Positions 1 through 12,155 of a DNA stretch of 64,000 nucleotides are shown one piece after another. The stretch is from contig CAJNDS010002292.1 of the NCBI GenBank assembly GCA_905221605.1, positions 248,001 through 312,000 of the forward strand, given 5' to 3'. The notes under the pieces were generated by a model. That model was not told the origin of the DNA and did not search any database. It saw nothing but the letters and a program-made list of their open reading frames with translations. The stretch comes from Symbiodinium natans. Lineage: Eukaryota > Sar > Dinophyceae > Suessiales > Symbiodiniaceae. Position 1 is the first letter of the stretch. Each line of letters starts with the position of its first letter. The position numbers and the translations under genes were made by a program.

Positions 1-160
1 TCAATGGAATCCAGGTTCATGGAAGCTATCATCCTTACTTTTTGCCAGGTTGTGTTTCCGCTCTACTGCAAAAGCTGCCGTCCATCTCTTCAACGGCGTC
101 ACTGGGTCGATCTTCATGAGATTTTCTTGGAAGTCACAACAGTGAGGGTTTTACTGTGCC
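1..160 (-). CDS. Exon-like coding fragment, unknown product
   Basis: On the minus strand one frame is open from about position 147 to a TGA at 1-3 and reads like protein, including the stretches PVTPLKRWTAAFAVERKH and HNLAKSKDDSF. The mix of charged and aromatic residues is unlike the neighbouring non-coding sequence. No start codon is seen, and upstream (higher coordinate) the frame is closed by a TAA, so this would be a terminal exon or the tail of a mobile-element ORF. The RW..AF..ERKH pattern is faintly like DNA-binding or transposase segments, but I do not recognise a family. Weak call. Confidence 0.3.
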
Positions 161-819
161 ACGAGGGGCCTTCACAATAAGGATCCTACTAAATTCGCAG
201 AATCTGGGCCTTGCCATTCAGAACTAACATGCATGTTTGCAGCGAACGCAGAGATGCGCATCGAAGGCTTGTGGCGTGGGATCGGGTCCAGCTCCATGAC
301 GGCGGAGAGCCGCTAAGCTGTGCTCAGCCACATTCACCGGCTTCCTCGAAGACTTGATAGGACTTCCACCCGCAACGCGTTGACGGTTCCATATATCGAA
401 TCGCACGTGGGTCTTCTACAAACTGTAAGCTCTTTCGCCGCTACCTACCGCCCCCTTGAAACATCGCCGTCGTGTCTCGGAGGCTGCTGATGGTGCTGCA
501 GCACCCGGAAGGCCTGATCCACGCACCGGCTTCCTGTGATCAGAATGAAACATAGCAACCATGCACCAAATGAAAGTTGATGAATGTTTAGGCTTCTATA
601 GTACCTTGAGTTAGACGGACAGAGCCTCTAAAACCAAGGATAGGCGAAACCTCCCTAGTTTTGTCTTTCGGGGTTTGCATGTTTGGCAAATGCCCCTCAG
701 GGCCCAAGCATGAGGGTAAATCGAGTGTCTGCGTTTGCAATTAACCATACCAGCTGCATTCTTCTGGAAAACTCTCACAGCACTGCAGTTTTCATAGTGC
801 TATGTGGGGGTTTACGATA
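161..819. other. Non-coding stretch
   Basis: No frame reads convincingly as protein and no repeat was recognised. The right end (about 801-818, gggggttta) is an inverted match to the hairpin arm at 1109-1117, so it may belong to a larger version of the element at 820-1042. Confidence 0.4.
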
Positions 820-1042
820 CTACGGTGGATGGACGAAATCTTGCACCACCTGTACATGCATACTTCAAACGATTGGGGCATCAAGCCCGGCACCCCCAGC
901 TTAACATTGGCGGCTAGAACTACTTGAGCGGTGCAAGATTTCGGCCATTGGAGCAAATCCGGCTGCTAGCTTTTCACAGCCAATGTTAAAAAGGGGGCAC
1001 GGGGAATGAAAAGTGGTGCAAGATTTTGTCCATCCACAGTAG
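820..1042. mobile_element. MITE-like element, copy 1
   Basis: A 223-bp segment is bounded by 30-bp terminal inverted repeats at 820-849 and 1013-1042 that match at 28 of 30 positions; the core is GGATGGACRAAATCTTGCAC. Inside, a further inverted relative of the terminal motif lies at about 930-947 (GTGCAAGATTTCGGCCATT), and short inverted TTAACATTGG/CCAATGTTAA motifs lie at about 901-910 and 981-990. It has no coding capacity. A related element with the same termini lies at 43033-43270, which supports a dispersed non-autonomous DNA transposon family. No clear target-site duplication was found. Confidence 0.7.
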
Positions 1043-1086
1043 GGACACCTTATTTGGGTCCTTCTTGTAAGGGGATCCTGCCATTT

Positions 1087-1117
1087 GGGGGTTTATATCT
1101 TATCATCATAAACCCCC
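1087..1117. repeat. Small hairpin (9-bp arms)
   Basis: Perfect inverted arms gggggttta (1087-1095) and taaaccccc (1109-1117) enclose a 13-nt loop. The same gggggttta occurs at about 806-814, just left of the MITE-like element, so the element may extend to about 800-1120. Confidence 0.5.
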
Positions 1118-1119
1118 AT

Positions 1120-4100
1120 GTCACGTAGTGTAAGGAAGCGCCGAAGGAGGCGCTCCATCTTGCGCGTAGATAAGATCAGCCCTGAAACCTTCAGCAGGCC
1201 TCCTGTTGGAAGACGGCATCCATTCCGGCTGGGAGACGCTGGTTGGTCGTTACAGCCTGGGCGTTAGGGGGAGTGAGAAAATGGTCTTCCCTCATAGGCC
1301 TGGGATAGTCGCTTTGGGCGTTTAGCACAAGAGCCGGGCATTCTTTCAAGCTCCTGGATGCCCCAAGATTGCAAAGATTGACGCAGTGTTTCCAAGCAGT
1401 GCTTCCTGTTGGAAGCTTGCCGCGTCCTTATTGAGCCCGTGTTGCGATGCTGAGGAAGGAAAACAGAAAGGGTATAGGATATGTAGGGTAAGGAGCAACC
1501 AGACTTCATGCCTTTCATCATCTCACATCGCCACAACATAGCCTGTTCCGCACTCCCCGGGATCCCTGCCATTGCCAACACCCCGATACTCCGAGGATTG
1601 ACGTGCGTCGGCCCATCCCCACCGAGCTTCAGGATGTCAACGCCCAGCTGCCAAGCCAGGCCCCATTGCAGGGTACGTACCCCTGCTGTTGGGGTTGTGA
1701 TATGCTGGTTAGGTCTGCTGGTGATATGCTCATGAACCTGCGATCGTCATGCGCGTGCTGCATGGGTAAGAAGGGCCACGTGTGACAACATTTGTGGGTC
1801 TGATGTTTGGGTTGTCATATTGCCGAAGCTGGTGCGCTGCGTACATCCCGCCACAGCATGAAACAGTTGAACACCAGAATTAATTCTCAGCTTGCACCCC
1901 AGCACTGACAGGTGAAAGGCACACTTGAAAATGCAGCGTGTTCTCGGGGTTTGTTGACCTCAAAGACGGTTTTCCTTAGATCAGATGATCGCATCATTGC
2001 CTCGCGGGAGTTTGCGGGGTTGTGAAGCTTGTACCAAGGCGGCTGCAAAGTTCTTTCCAAGTAGTAGATGCCAGGCTAAGCAGTCATCCGAAGAAACATT
2101 TAGTCATGAGGCTTCTTCGAAAGGCAGACTTGATGAGCACATCGTAGGCCCTTCAAAGTGAGCCTCCCGACAGTTGAAGACCGTGATTTCAGTTGTTTAC
2201 TCCCTGCAGCGATGGGCAAGCATTGGTCAGCCTTTTTTACATCTGAAGCCTCAACCCGAGGTTAGTGCTTGCAAGCGTCTTGGCCCTCATAGAGGAGTGC
2301 CCTCAACGGGTACGGGTGATCAGGAGAAAATATTTGAAGACAAGTTGAGTGCTGTTTGATAGATCATCCTTGCACTGGGGATCGTTGGATGCATCCTCTT
2401 TCCTGACGCTGTCGCTAGGGCAGTGGTGTCCTGGCTCCTTCTGGTATAGCTGTGGTAGTGCTGTGGCCAAGCCGTAGGCAGCTGCAGAAGGCAAGGCTGG
2501 CTTCTTCGATTGTTCACTCAGGCAAAACAAGGGAGCTGCTGCCTACGAGGCAGGGCGCCCTTGAGACTGGTTACGGTGTTACGGTACGCTTTTTTGGACT
2601 CGGAATACCAGTAGTATGACATAGAGGTTGCGTGGCGCGATGGGTAGCCATGGGTTGCTCATGAAGAGGCCAGCATGTCTGCGCAATGTCTGTGATGACT
2701 GCGATGCCCCTGAAGCATCCAGGGTTCCAACATGCCCAGTGCGGCTGCTTTCTCAGGTCTTGCAGCCTTCAGATGCAGAAACCTCCAAGTTGCCAGATCG
2801 TGCCCGGGATGCTGGGCTTGTGCCCTCCCTTGCCCTTCCCTCCTGAACTCACGGAAACCAGCGGCCGTAACTTGCTGTGTGGCTCGGGCCTCCATTTTTG
2901 GGTCGGTTCCTGAAACGCTCGTGAGCTGGCTTGTCCTGCATTCTTTTAGGTGGCAAACTGTGTACGAGCAATTTGGGTTTCTCAACATAAGCCTGAGTGC
3001 GACCTTGAAGACAAGTCGAGGTGTCCCGAATTTCCTTGGTTGAGGGCAAGGTCATCTTGCATTTTTGTTCTAGGAGCTCATCTTTTCTCAGGGACCATAA
3101 CATCAGCAACCCGAAGAAAGCACCACCAAAACGCCTTCTGTCAGGGTCCCACCCTGGGGGACTCAGAAGGTAGACCCAGCAAACAAACCGCAAACGGCCC
3201 TTGTGCAGACCCTACATCCTAAACCCTATACACTGAAATTTTGAGCGTAGATGATCCCCAAAAGCGTAAAAGACTGGCATACAACAGGCCCAACCCGTCC
3301 ATCCTAAGACTAGGTGCCTTTTGCTTCTGTGCCGCAGCCGTGAGCTCTGACGGCACAGTGAACAAGCCGCTCGGATCACACAAGATGATGAGAATGAGAA
3401 ATACTATTGAATACTAGTGTCGTTCAAAGGATGCAGTTCTGTGCTAGGAGCGTGCTGAATGTCCTGTTTCCCCTTTGGCTTGTAGCTCCGTTGGTGGAGC
3501 ACCTGCCAGTGAAAGATCCTGCGAAAAAGAGCTGCCCTCGTTTCGGAGCTTTGCCTATGAGTCTTATGAGCTCCAAAAGAGGTTTACTGAGAGCCCCTAC
3601 AGGTGAACCGACACCCGTTGAACCGGACACCCACTGGCAGCAGGTGACCTTGCTGTTTGTTGCGTTTTGTCGGAACACGCTTGCCTGAATGCAAGAGCGT
3701 GAAGGAGAAGGATTGCAAATTCAGATACATTCTTGAGACCTTGCCTTCATAACTGGGCCACGCCCCGTTTAGAGGAATACGAATTGGCACAAGGGGAGTT
3801 GTCAAAAAGGGCGTCGAAGGAGCCATAACAGAGGTGGCCATTAGTATGTTCGGATCAGGTTGTGTCCGCTTCGCTTTGAGGCGGGGCCCGAGTGTATGCG
3901 CATGAAACAAAAACGCGGCGCTGGATTAGCCGTAGCTTCGCTATTCGCGCTAGCAAAGCACATAAGTACATAAATATGTTGTATCATAGGATGCCTTGGG
4001 AGAAAGACTTGTAAAAATCCGCGCTAGTGACGCGCCAGCTGCGCTTGTACTTAGTTGACAATTTTAGTCTTTTTGCTTTTTGCCTTGCTTGTTTAGAGGT

Positions 4101-4515
4101 GGGGTGCAGTCACGGCGGAGCTCCTGACCTTAAGGGTCGCAAGGGCATTGCTTCTGATAACCGACTCGCAAGCCTACCCATAATCCTTCGGCCTCTCTTG
4201 CGTTTCTCCGCAGAATCGTAGTGGAAATAGTCCGCGCTCGTGGTTTTTCCTGAGGCTTCATTCCATTTCATGCTTTTCTGTTGCGATCAAGCTGGGTGCC
4301 CGTCTTGCCCATAAGGCGGGGCCCGAGTGAACACAGAGTAACGGAGAGCCGCCCGACGAACCCCCGACCCCGGGCCCAGGAGGTGTCGGCACAAGATGGA
4401 AGTTTGCAGCCGAGGCTCTGACACACCCATCGACCCTTGGGCTATCGGGCTAGCGCAGATTCTGGCACACTCAAGCTTGACTTACACCGGAAGAAACCCT
4501 GAAACCCTTTCTGCA
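1120..4515. other. Long stretch without a supported gene
   Basis: Several short open frames overlap on both strands but none stands out as protein-like. A 16-bp direct repeat, AGGCGGGGCCCGAGTG, occurs near 3879 and 4313. A D-arm-like motif near 3478-3505 lacks the rest of a tRNA. Nothing else was recognised. Confidence 0.4.
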
Positions 4516-4790
4516 ATCTCTTGAGAGGGGAGAGAAGAGTCTGTCAAAGCTGAAGATTTACGAAGGGCGCTGAGCAAGTACCATGCCGCAGACGACAAGC
4601 GTAACACTGACACCGTGTGCTCACTGCTGAAGGCGGCGCAAGGGCAGGGTTCTAGGCCTGGACTGATAGACCGTCTTGAAATACTGGGGTCACCAGCTAC
4701 AGCTGCCAAGGATCTCTGGTCCCCGCTGAACAAGGCCATCTTCCTTCCCAAGCCCCTCGGTTATGCAATCAACTTGCGGACGTGCCGAGC
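4516..4790 (+). CDS. Exon candidate, unknown product
   Basis: After an AG at about 4525 the plus frame reads as a charged helical segment (EESVKAEDLRRALSKYHAAD), then DKRNTDTVCSLLKAAQGQG and DRLEILGSPATAAKDLWSP. The frame stays open well past 4790 to a stop at about 4846-4848, but protein-likeness fades after about 4765. The high Lys/Glu/Leu content and lack of low complexity make this better than a chance ORF. No family was recognised, and no partner exons are obvious nearby. Confidence 0.4.
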
Positions 4791-4849
4791 AGGTTCAAGG
4801 CTCCCAACCGCTGAGAGGAGCTGTTGGTTTGTTCAGCCCGTCACCTAAC

Positions 4850-6628
4850 TTAGGTTGCACATCTGGAACAAGCGCCTGCAGAGCCTTCAGAAGGAGAAGT
4901 TCTGCGGCGATGGGCACGTGGACGCATGGGAAGCCTGTGATGATGGCAATCAGGCAGGCGCATGTCAAAGTGAGTAGAGCAATATGAGTATTCCTGGCAC
5001 CGTCCCAAAAGTCCGTACATGAACCGATACGCATTCCCGGCCTTCATAGCAAATGCAGTCGTGCAAGGGTCCTCCGATGATTGGTTACTCTGTCACTCAT
5101 GAAATTCATGAAATAAAGTCAGCATTAAAACGCTTGGCAGTGGCCGGACTGCTCCACCCATTAAGCCCTGGCAGGGTTATTCGGGTTGTAGGCGGCTGCA
5201 GGTTAAATTTAGGTCCCGAAAATCTGGACGTGTGTCAGCGAGCCGCAGCAGGGGTTAGAATTGGGTGAGAACAAGCCGAGTTAAGACATGCGTTGCCAGT
5301 TCTCATGGCTGCAGTTCTTGTTTAACTTCAGCCTCTGCAATGCTTCATTGGCTTGCTTTGTGCAGGAATGAAATCTAAGCACGCCTGCTTCACTTGAAGG
5401 TACGACTTATAGCACCCCACCCCCACCCCCCAACCCTCGGCATCTAGGGCATGCATGTCACTAGAACGGGCATACCGCAATCAGATTGGGAGAGTCCACA
5501 ACCGGCCTGCTTGAACCTGGGGTAGGGAACGCACGAAAGGAAGATACCACAACCAGTAGACGGCATATGATCATGTCAACGCTAACGCCGCCCGCCTTGG
5601 CGTGCTATGCCGCTGGTTCCAGCGAGGGTGGTCCCAGAGAGAGGTCCTTATCGTCTCGCACTCGTCACATATATATATATATATAATAGTTCCAGCATAT
5701 GTGCGTTACGGTGTATCTCAAACACTGATCTTAGCTGTTGCCGTTTCTCATCACTGGCAAAGCCTCATCGTAGGTGAGCGGTGACGGCTGCCGCTCCGAC
5801 TGCCGCGCCATCGACCCCGGTTTTACGTGCCCAGGTCGACATTCACAGGCCTCCATCTTTATAAGGCAGCTAGTGGTCCAGAAGCATCATAGGTGCAAGA
5901 TCAGAGTCCAGCCCCTACCATGAACAGACCTCGTCTGGATTTGCGTTCGGGCGTATGCCAAGAAATCGACAGGGACAAAATCAATTGCATGGTTATGCAG
6001 GCATGGGCATGTGTACGTGGCACGTTGCACTGCACAATTTTGGAATGGCATCGGTAACTTTGCCTCAGGTGCACGCAAGTGGGGCAGCCCTGCGTCACGA
6101 CATGCGGAGATGGGATCGTGGCTGGCAAGGACCCGAGCTCACTGGTGCCCTTCTGGGCTCAGACAAGTCGGAAGGCACCCAAACGGCACCCCGAAACTGG
6201 CCCGAAACCTTGACCTTCTGTCTATTGTGCCCGTGCCGACCTCGTTCTGCTTGTAAATGTGATGAAAGCAACCGTGGTCGTGCACTACACCGACAGTGAA
6301 GCATCTTTTGACTACCTCTCGAAAAAGAGGATTCTGAAGCCAACGCGGTTCTGAAGCAAATAGACCTGTAAGGGCTGGGAGTGCAACCAGGCAGGGGCCT
6401 ATCATATGGTTCTTTGGAAAACCATGCAAGACGAGATGACTATCGTATAACTGATTATGTTCAGGCGTTGGTTGAGTCTGTTTGGCAAAAGTAGCAAGGG
6501 GAATGTTGCAGAAACGGTCTGGATATATTTCGGCCTTTTCTAAGGGAACGTTTCGGCATGGTGTGATGCTTGTTGACGTTGAACGAATACCTTCTTTTTG
6601 GACGTGGATATCGAGAAGAATCATACTG
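4850..6628. other. Non-coding stretch with a short (TA)n
   Basis: No supported exon. A short (AT)n run lies at about 5669-5685 and a C-rich run at about 5417-5432. Overlapping small ORFs look random. Confidence 0.4.
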
Positions 6629-6629
6629 A

Positions 6630-6675
<46 letters not shown>
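6629..6675 (+). repeat. (GAT)n microsatellite
   Basis: About 15 uninterrupted GAT/ATG triplets. They create artificial poly-Asp and poly-Ser reading frames that should not be taken as a gene. Confidence 0.95.
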
Positions 6676-6894
6676 GTGGATAGTCGTGACCTGGACGTCG
6701 TCTCGCGTCGCGGAGAAAACCCCTTGTTTTGAAATGACTTGCATTTTCAAATCTGCAGCGTCATGTCAATGTCGATGCTCTCTTATGTCAAGCCGACGCA
6801 GTGCACTGCGCTAAAGAGACCTAGCTGCTCTGTTTGAGCAACTAAATAGTTCTTTCCCCGTTGCGTAGATTTTGCCCTGCCGCTGTGTCCTCTT

Positions 6895-7276
6895 GGACCA
6901 CGGGTAAACTTGTTGAACAAAAGGTGCCCTCGCCTGCGAGGGTAGAAGTATATTGGGTGGACGCCTTAAGCAGAAACCCGTTCGACACCTGGGATACGGT
7001 ATATCCATCACCTGAGAAATGCTACCTCAGGGATCCCCACGTGATCGCGGCACGTGGGTGGCTTCTTTTGAGAAAGGAAAAGACCCCTGGACCCGACCCG
7101 TTGATAGGGATACCGCCTGGATTGCAGCGCTACACCCTTCATTGGTTTTTAGCACCAAGATTTTCCAGCTCGCCCTGAGCAACTACCTGTGCGCGGGCAA
7201 ACTTCTCCAGAGTTGTATACCGGTTCTACCGCTACTTGCAGAGTTGAAGAGGATCCCTAAGGTCCCTGGACGGTGA
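6895..7276 (+). pseudogene. Possible decayed coding segment
   Basis: Two overlapping plus frames look protein-like in sequence. The first covers about 6905-7060 and includes VEVYWVDALSRNPFDTWDTV. The second covers about 7045-7276 and includes WTRPVDRDTAWIAALHPS and FSTKIFQLALSNYLCAG. A change of frame near 7050 would join them, which fits either a frameshifted pseudogene or an intron. No family was recognised, and either frame could be fortuitous. Confidence 0.25.
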
Positions 7277-7279
7277 TGA

Positions 7280-8905
7280 GCAAATCTGCTTCCATGGAAA
7301 CAAACATTGCAACAATTCGTGTCTTTCCCAAAAAAAAAACATGAGTTGCAGCAGGCTTGGGTCATGGATAACATGACAAATTGCGGGTTCATTGGTAGTT
7401 GTAAGTACTAGCTTCTGGGTAGCTAGTCTTACACCTTACAACCGCAGTTGCCACGTCCCCTGATCCTTTCAACCCTATTAACCCTCGTCAAGCCCGTAGC
7501 CTACACCAAAGCAAGCCCTGGGAAATGTTCACAGTGATTGAAGGAATCTTCGGCTTTTTGAGGTGTGGGAGAGCAGGATTTTTCGAGCGTCAAGGCTTCA
7601 GACGTTCATGGGGTTGTGACAAAGTCTTCTGAAAGCTTGGAGGGGCCCCAAAGCTTGCCAAAGCTTGCAAAAGCTTGAACTGTGTTTGGAATCCCGAGCT
7701 GCAACTCTCCTGGAAGCTGGACCCCAAACATGTTACGCTTTCATGGTATTGCTCCGCGCAAGGAGCAGTGCGATGACGGCGGCGCGGAGCCGGGGGGGGG
7801 GGGGGTTCTGCTGCGCTGATATCAGCACAATGACCAGCTTTGGAAGAGAAGGGGGGCCCTACAAGGCCGCACTTCGCTTCTAAAGGTTTTCTTTTTCGGG
7901 TTCGTCACATGGCCACGCTGCAGTCAGATCATCGCCGAGGGTTTTCCACGCTGGGGGTGCCGCCATGCCCGATCATTTGCACCTGATTGCACTGTTGTAG
8001 ACTTGCAGTGCACGTGAGCAACCCTACTACGAAGTGCATTTCGCCGTGGTGGTCAAAGAACGACCCGACATTTAGAGCCAGTCGGTTTTTGTTTGAGGTT
8101 CTGCAGGCAATGTGAATGTCGATCCACGTGGTTTTTTCGCTTTCTCCGTTCCTCCCGGCAGGAGTCGGGGGACGGCTGCTCTGCAACCTGCCTGGTGGCT
8201 TGGCTTCCATAGAACAGGGATGCCCTAGCGTAGCGGGAGCCCAAGAAAGTGGTTTAATCCACCAGGAAATCTGTAAACCGTGATTTGTACTTCAGTGCTG
8301 ACGAATCTCCGAGGGGTGGAGTCATTGGAGGACTTTCCTCAAGGTGTGACTGTTCGGTTGCAGGGTCAGTCACACGATGGATTGCAGATCTTCCCTAAGT
8401 ATACAAACTGGCAGCTGGCATCCCCAAAATACATGCAAAAAAGCTTGAACAAACACATTAACAGCTACATCATGGAGAAAAAGCACTCGAACAGTGTTTG
8501 GTGAAGTCTATAATGTTGTGTTCACGCTTTTGTATTGAGTTCACGCATTACGTTCATGTAACAAATGCGTGGCATAATTGCTACGGTGCAGTGAACCAAA
8601 TGCGAGCACATGCAAGGTTCATGTGTTCTTTATTCTTCACTGCCAAAATCTTGCATCCCACATTGCCCCTTCGCAAGCGAGCTTCCCACTCAAACTGCCA
8701 AAACTCACGTGCAATTTTACTCTGCGATTTACCCTAGTAGTAAACCAACCCCCATAGTGGCCCTCGGAAGCAACCTGATTGTGGTCGTTTTTGTTAGTTG
8801 ACGGAGTTTGCGCACTCATACTTTTATCATGCACAGATGGGCGCAGATTTGATCTTCACCCGGCGTAGATGCAAAGGGCTACGAAGTGTCTGTTGCAGGC
8901 CATGT
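7280..8905. other. Non-coding stretch with homopolymers and short repeats
   Basis: Contains a triple CAAAGCTTG-type repeat at about 7650-7678 and a long G run at about 7792-7805. Near 8650-8670 a segment (AAATCTTGCATCCCACATTG) is reminiscent of the inner motif of the MITE-like family, too degenerate to call. No exon is supported. Confidence 0.35.
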
Positions 8906-9241
8906 TTACACATCTTCACACCGCTGACCTAAGCAGCTACAAAATGTATCAAGAGAACCGTGAAGGTCAGAAGTCTGTGCACGTACTCTCTGCGCTGGCT
9001 GGATCTGCAGCAGTGCCAACAACGCGTGCAACGCAAACTCATCTGCTTCAGATGTCTGCGGCCTGACCTCTTGGTCAGCTCGGACAGCTTCAGCAGTCAA
9101 AGTCACACATGCACACAAAAAGGCTAACTTTTCAATCCGAGCCAAGGGCAACGCGTTGGTCAGCAAGTCTGCAAGCTTCTCAGGGCACGTCTGCTCACGA
9201 AGATACTCTGCTCTGACCTCAAATGGCGTGTCCTCCATCAT
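8906..9241 (-). mobile_element. Ty1/copia-type pol remnant (RNase H tail)
   Basis: The minus-strand frame contains FEVRAEYLREQTCPEKLADL followed by LTNALPLARIEKLAFLC. This matches the end of copia-type RNase H, where a HI.VR...LRE segment precedes the hallmark 'LADxLTKxLP...LxxL' motif. Immediately upstream on the minus strand (about 9225-9245) the expected RHIE-like residues sit in another frame, so the copy is frameshifted. No intact reverse transcriptase or integrase, LTRs or primer-binding site were found. Downstream the same frame is Ala/Leu-rich and of uncertain meaning. Confidence 0.6.
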
Positions 9242-10718
9242 CTATGACCATCGGAGATTGCAAGCGACACCTGGGAATCAAGGGCAGGCAACGAACCGTA
9301 CAAACAAGGGGCCCTTTTGCTCTATGGCCTCATCTGGCGCAAAGTTGCACTGCTAAACAATGGGTCTGAGGACCCCAGTTGCATCACCATCTTCCCCCAC
9401 TCGCATCAGCGACATCTGTGGTACATACTGCGACGCCAGCTGTACTCAGACTCCATCCAGACCTCATCCAGACCTAGCATCCCATCGCCTCCTGTCCGAG
9501 CATCGTGATGGCGCCTGGAGATCGACAGCCCTGACGACACATCTGCTGTCCCTCGTTGATTACCATAGTCTGCGCATCACTTGAGGGCTCTGGCCCAAGC
9601 AAGGGCTCATCACTTGTTGTACTGGGGCACTCATGTTTTAGTCATTCACAGCGGGGTGCAGAGTCGATCTTCACTGCAGTTGGGACTTAGACACAAAAAA
9701 ACACGCGACTATCGATCTGTTGTTACATGCATCTTTGCACTGTACAAACATAGAACTACATCCTGTTCCTAGCGCAAGTGGTTACAGCTTCATAGCCTTC
9801 CATAGCCAAACAGGAGCACAGATACAACCTCACACCTCATACGTTCGCACCTTGGGACCTCATAGCCTGGTATTTCCCTGTGTTAATGTCATACGACATG
9901 AGCATTCACTAACCGGCCGTCATGAAAAAAATCTTTGGATGACTGCTGATGCTAATGGTCTCGGCTCAATATTGGCCCAAACATTTAACCCCAAAATCAC
10001 CCTGGCAACTTTCCAATATCTTGCCGCGAACAGGAAGTTGAATTCCACAATACCTTACAACTGGAGCTTCTGAATGGCTCGCCATGAGACGGGACCCTGC
10101 CTGTTGCAATTGCCCCCAATACGGCCAACAGAGCACGAAACAAGGGCGAAAAACAGTCTCCACCTTTGGTACCCCTGAAGCCTAAACCCTAAGCCTTAGA
10201 CCTTAAAAACTAAAACGCCAAGAGCTCAGGTCGAGAGCCTCTGCTCCCGCAAGGATGGCTTCCAGAAGTTCCGGAGGCCTCCGAGATGGAGGGCATCCTA
10301 CACCCCAGTGTCGCGGGTTTCTTATCCTACCAATCATAAGGCTCTATATACCAAAGGGTCCCTTGCCTGTTGAAATGCCTAAGCGCAGTTCACCATTGGG
10401 AGCCTTTGCCCAAGAACTTCTCGAGCGAGGGTCTGTGAGGGGACGATCCGGATCTTGATGTCCAGTCTGCGGCATCTCAGACTGGATTGCCAGAGGTGTT
10501 GCAGTTGTTGGCGCGGGAGTTCATCTTGGGAATGGCTCGGAATGGGTCAGCACACCATGAAGCGTGACTGATCCGTAGCACCATTTTCTCATAGCACAAC
10601 TTGCACCTGGATGGAATGCACGACTCGCCTCGAAAGCCCAGTTCTCAGACTCCCGACAGCAGGAGTGCAATTCAATCCGCCCTCTCAAGGCCACTGGGTT
10701 TCAATCACACGATCCTCG
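9242..10718. other. Stretch without a supported gene
   Basis: No convincing exon or pol domain upstream of the copia remnant. A degenerate CCTAAACCCTAAG tract lies at about 10180-10210. At 10575-10596 a sequence resembles the dinoflagellate spliced leader only loosely (see rejected items). Confidence 0.35.
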
Positions 10719-11600
10719 TTAATTCCTTGGACTTGGACCATTCCGTCCTGCACAGCCCGAAGGCTGGAGCGGTTCCTGCGGTGAGTCCCAAGTCCAATCA
10801 TCGCTCTGGGTAGCGCGACATACAAGAACTGTTTCAAAACTGGAATGGCTCATACAGCTTCTATCTGTCTTTACCGAGGATCGAGCCAGTATGAGAAGCG
10901 CGAAGTTAAAAGCACAGCGCCAGTAGAGTTGGACTCGGTGTTGACTAGCATCGGGTAGCTGCTGCAGAGGCTCCTTCAGAGTGACGGGAATATGGAGAGT
11001 GTGCGTGGGTAAGTCCGGCTTGAGGGTTGTACAGGTAGCGGGGAGTCGGCTGCCGCAGACCACCAGACCACCGCAAGGAACAAAGCAGCCCCAGTTTGAG
11101 AAATCTCCTTAACAGCGTACGTCAATGAAGGAGGTATGTCCGGTGTGGAAATTGAATGAAGAACTTTCTCTGCGATCTCATTGATCTTGAACAAGCTTGA
11201 CAGCGCCATCTGCAAGAGATAGCATACCTCTCTTTTGGATTTGGTCGGTTGGTTTCACAAGCATACCTTGGGAAAAACCTGCGTTTAGAACCGACGTGAA
11301 GGCTCCGGTCTCTGCATTCGCAGGTGTTTTTGTGTCGCTTGCAGGCAGCTCTTTCTGCTGCCGTGCCTGTTCTGGAAGGATCAGCTCCTTGCACCGGCGT
11401 CTTGGGCCTGACTCAGAGCTTGCTCTTGTTTTTGCCAACTGAGAAGGTCGAAGAAGGCTCGAAGAAGGGTCGAAACCGTTTCCCCCAACCTTGCCAGATT
11501 TGAGCTTCCTTTCCTCCGCAATCGCCGAGGCTTTCAATGCCCTGCGGGCTGCCAACAGAAGCCATGGCCAGAGTCCCATCTGTGCTTAGGCGCGGTGGGC
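10719..11600 (-). CDS. Minus-strand gene candidate with hydrophobic segments
   Basis: Three adjacent minus-strand frames look coding. The first (about 11575-11260) begins at an ATG with a hydrophobic start (MGLWPWLLLAARRALKA) and ends before a GT at about 11264. A short intron ending in CTCTTGCAG would lead to the second (about 11215-11000), with SSLFKINEIAEKVLHSIS and a membrane-like GAALFLAVVWWSAAA. A third frame (about 11000-10860) contains LQQLPDASQHRVQLYWR and a hydrophobic FNFALLILA. This pattern suggests a small membrane protein, but no family was recognised and the intron of about 50 nt is short. Confidence 0.35.
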
Positions 11601-11639
11601 CCCGGCACGACCTCTTCAATCCCGTCCCGGAGGTCCTCT

Positions 11640-11950
11640 CTCTCTCTTAAAAATTCCAATTAGACTTGGAATCAGGCTTAGAAGAGGATGTGTTGGGGTG
11701 TGGCCTCTTGATCTACTTGTTTTAGTTGGGTTTAATTTAACGAGGCTGTGGCTTTATCATGCACATGTCTATTGACATGTCATGAAGAGGCCTCGGAACA
11801 GGATTTCATAGGGTGTGGCCTTGAAGAGGCAACTTGGATTTCTAAAAAAACTGTTTAATACGAATGAGGCCAGAGAATTTCTCAGAGGAAGATCTCTAAG
11901 GGTGAGGCTGTTTAATTTGAGTTCCGAATTAAATTTAAATGTCAGTTTGA
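11640..11950. other. AT-rich non-coding stretch
   Basis: More AT-rich than its surroundings, with variant repeats of a GAGGC...GGGTGTGGCC theme (about 11680-11715, 11780-11820). No coding frame is supported. Confidence 0.4.
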
Positions 11951-11979
11951 TGAGCTCGGAGGCTTTCCGACCTAGATAT

Positions 11980-12050
11980 GGGGGGAGGGGGGGGGGGGGG
12001 TGAGCATATGTATATATATATATATATGTATGTGTATATATATATATAGA
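11980..12050 (+). repeat. G-run followed by (TA)n
   Basis: A G-rich run (about 11981-12000) is followed directly by an interrupted (TA/TG)n tract to 12048. Confidence 0.85.
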
Positions 12051-12155
12051 TGAGAACGTACACATTCACGCACATGCGCATGTACATACGCCTGATGCAT
12101 GCATATACAGGACAGACATTCGGTTAGAGGCACGGAACGTGAATCCGCGTAGCAG

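Noticed and set aside
3478-3550. tRNA D-arm-like GTAGCTCCGTTGGTGGAGC
   Set aside because: No anticodon arm or T-arm follows.
6139-6814. 203- and 110-codon frames with poly-Ser/poly-Asp
   Set aside because: Built around the (GAT)n microsatellite; flanking residues look random.
10575-10596. CCGTAGCACCATTTTCTCATAG resembling the dinoflagellate spliced leader
   Set aside because: A two-base insertion and internal mismatches are needed; no SL RNA structure or relict-leader context was seen.
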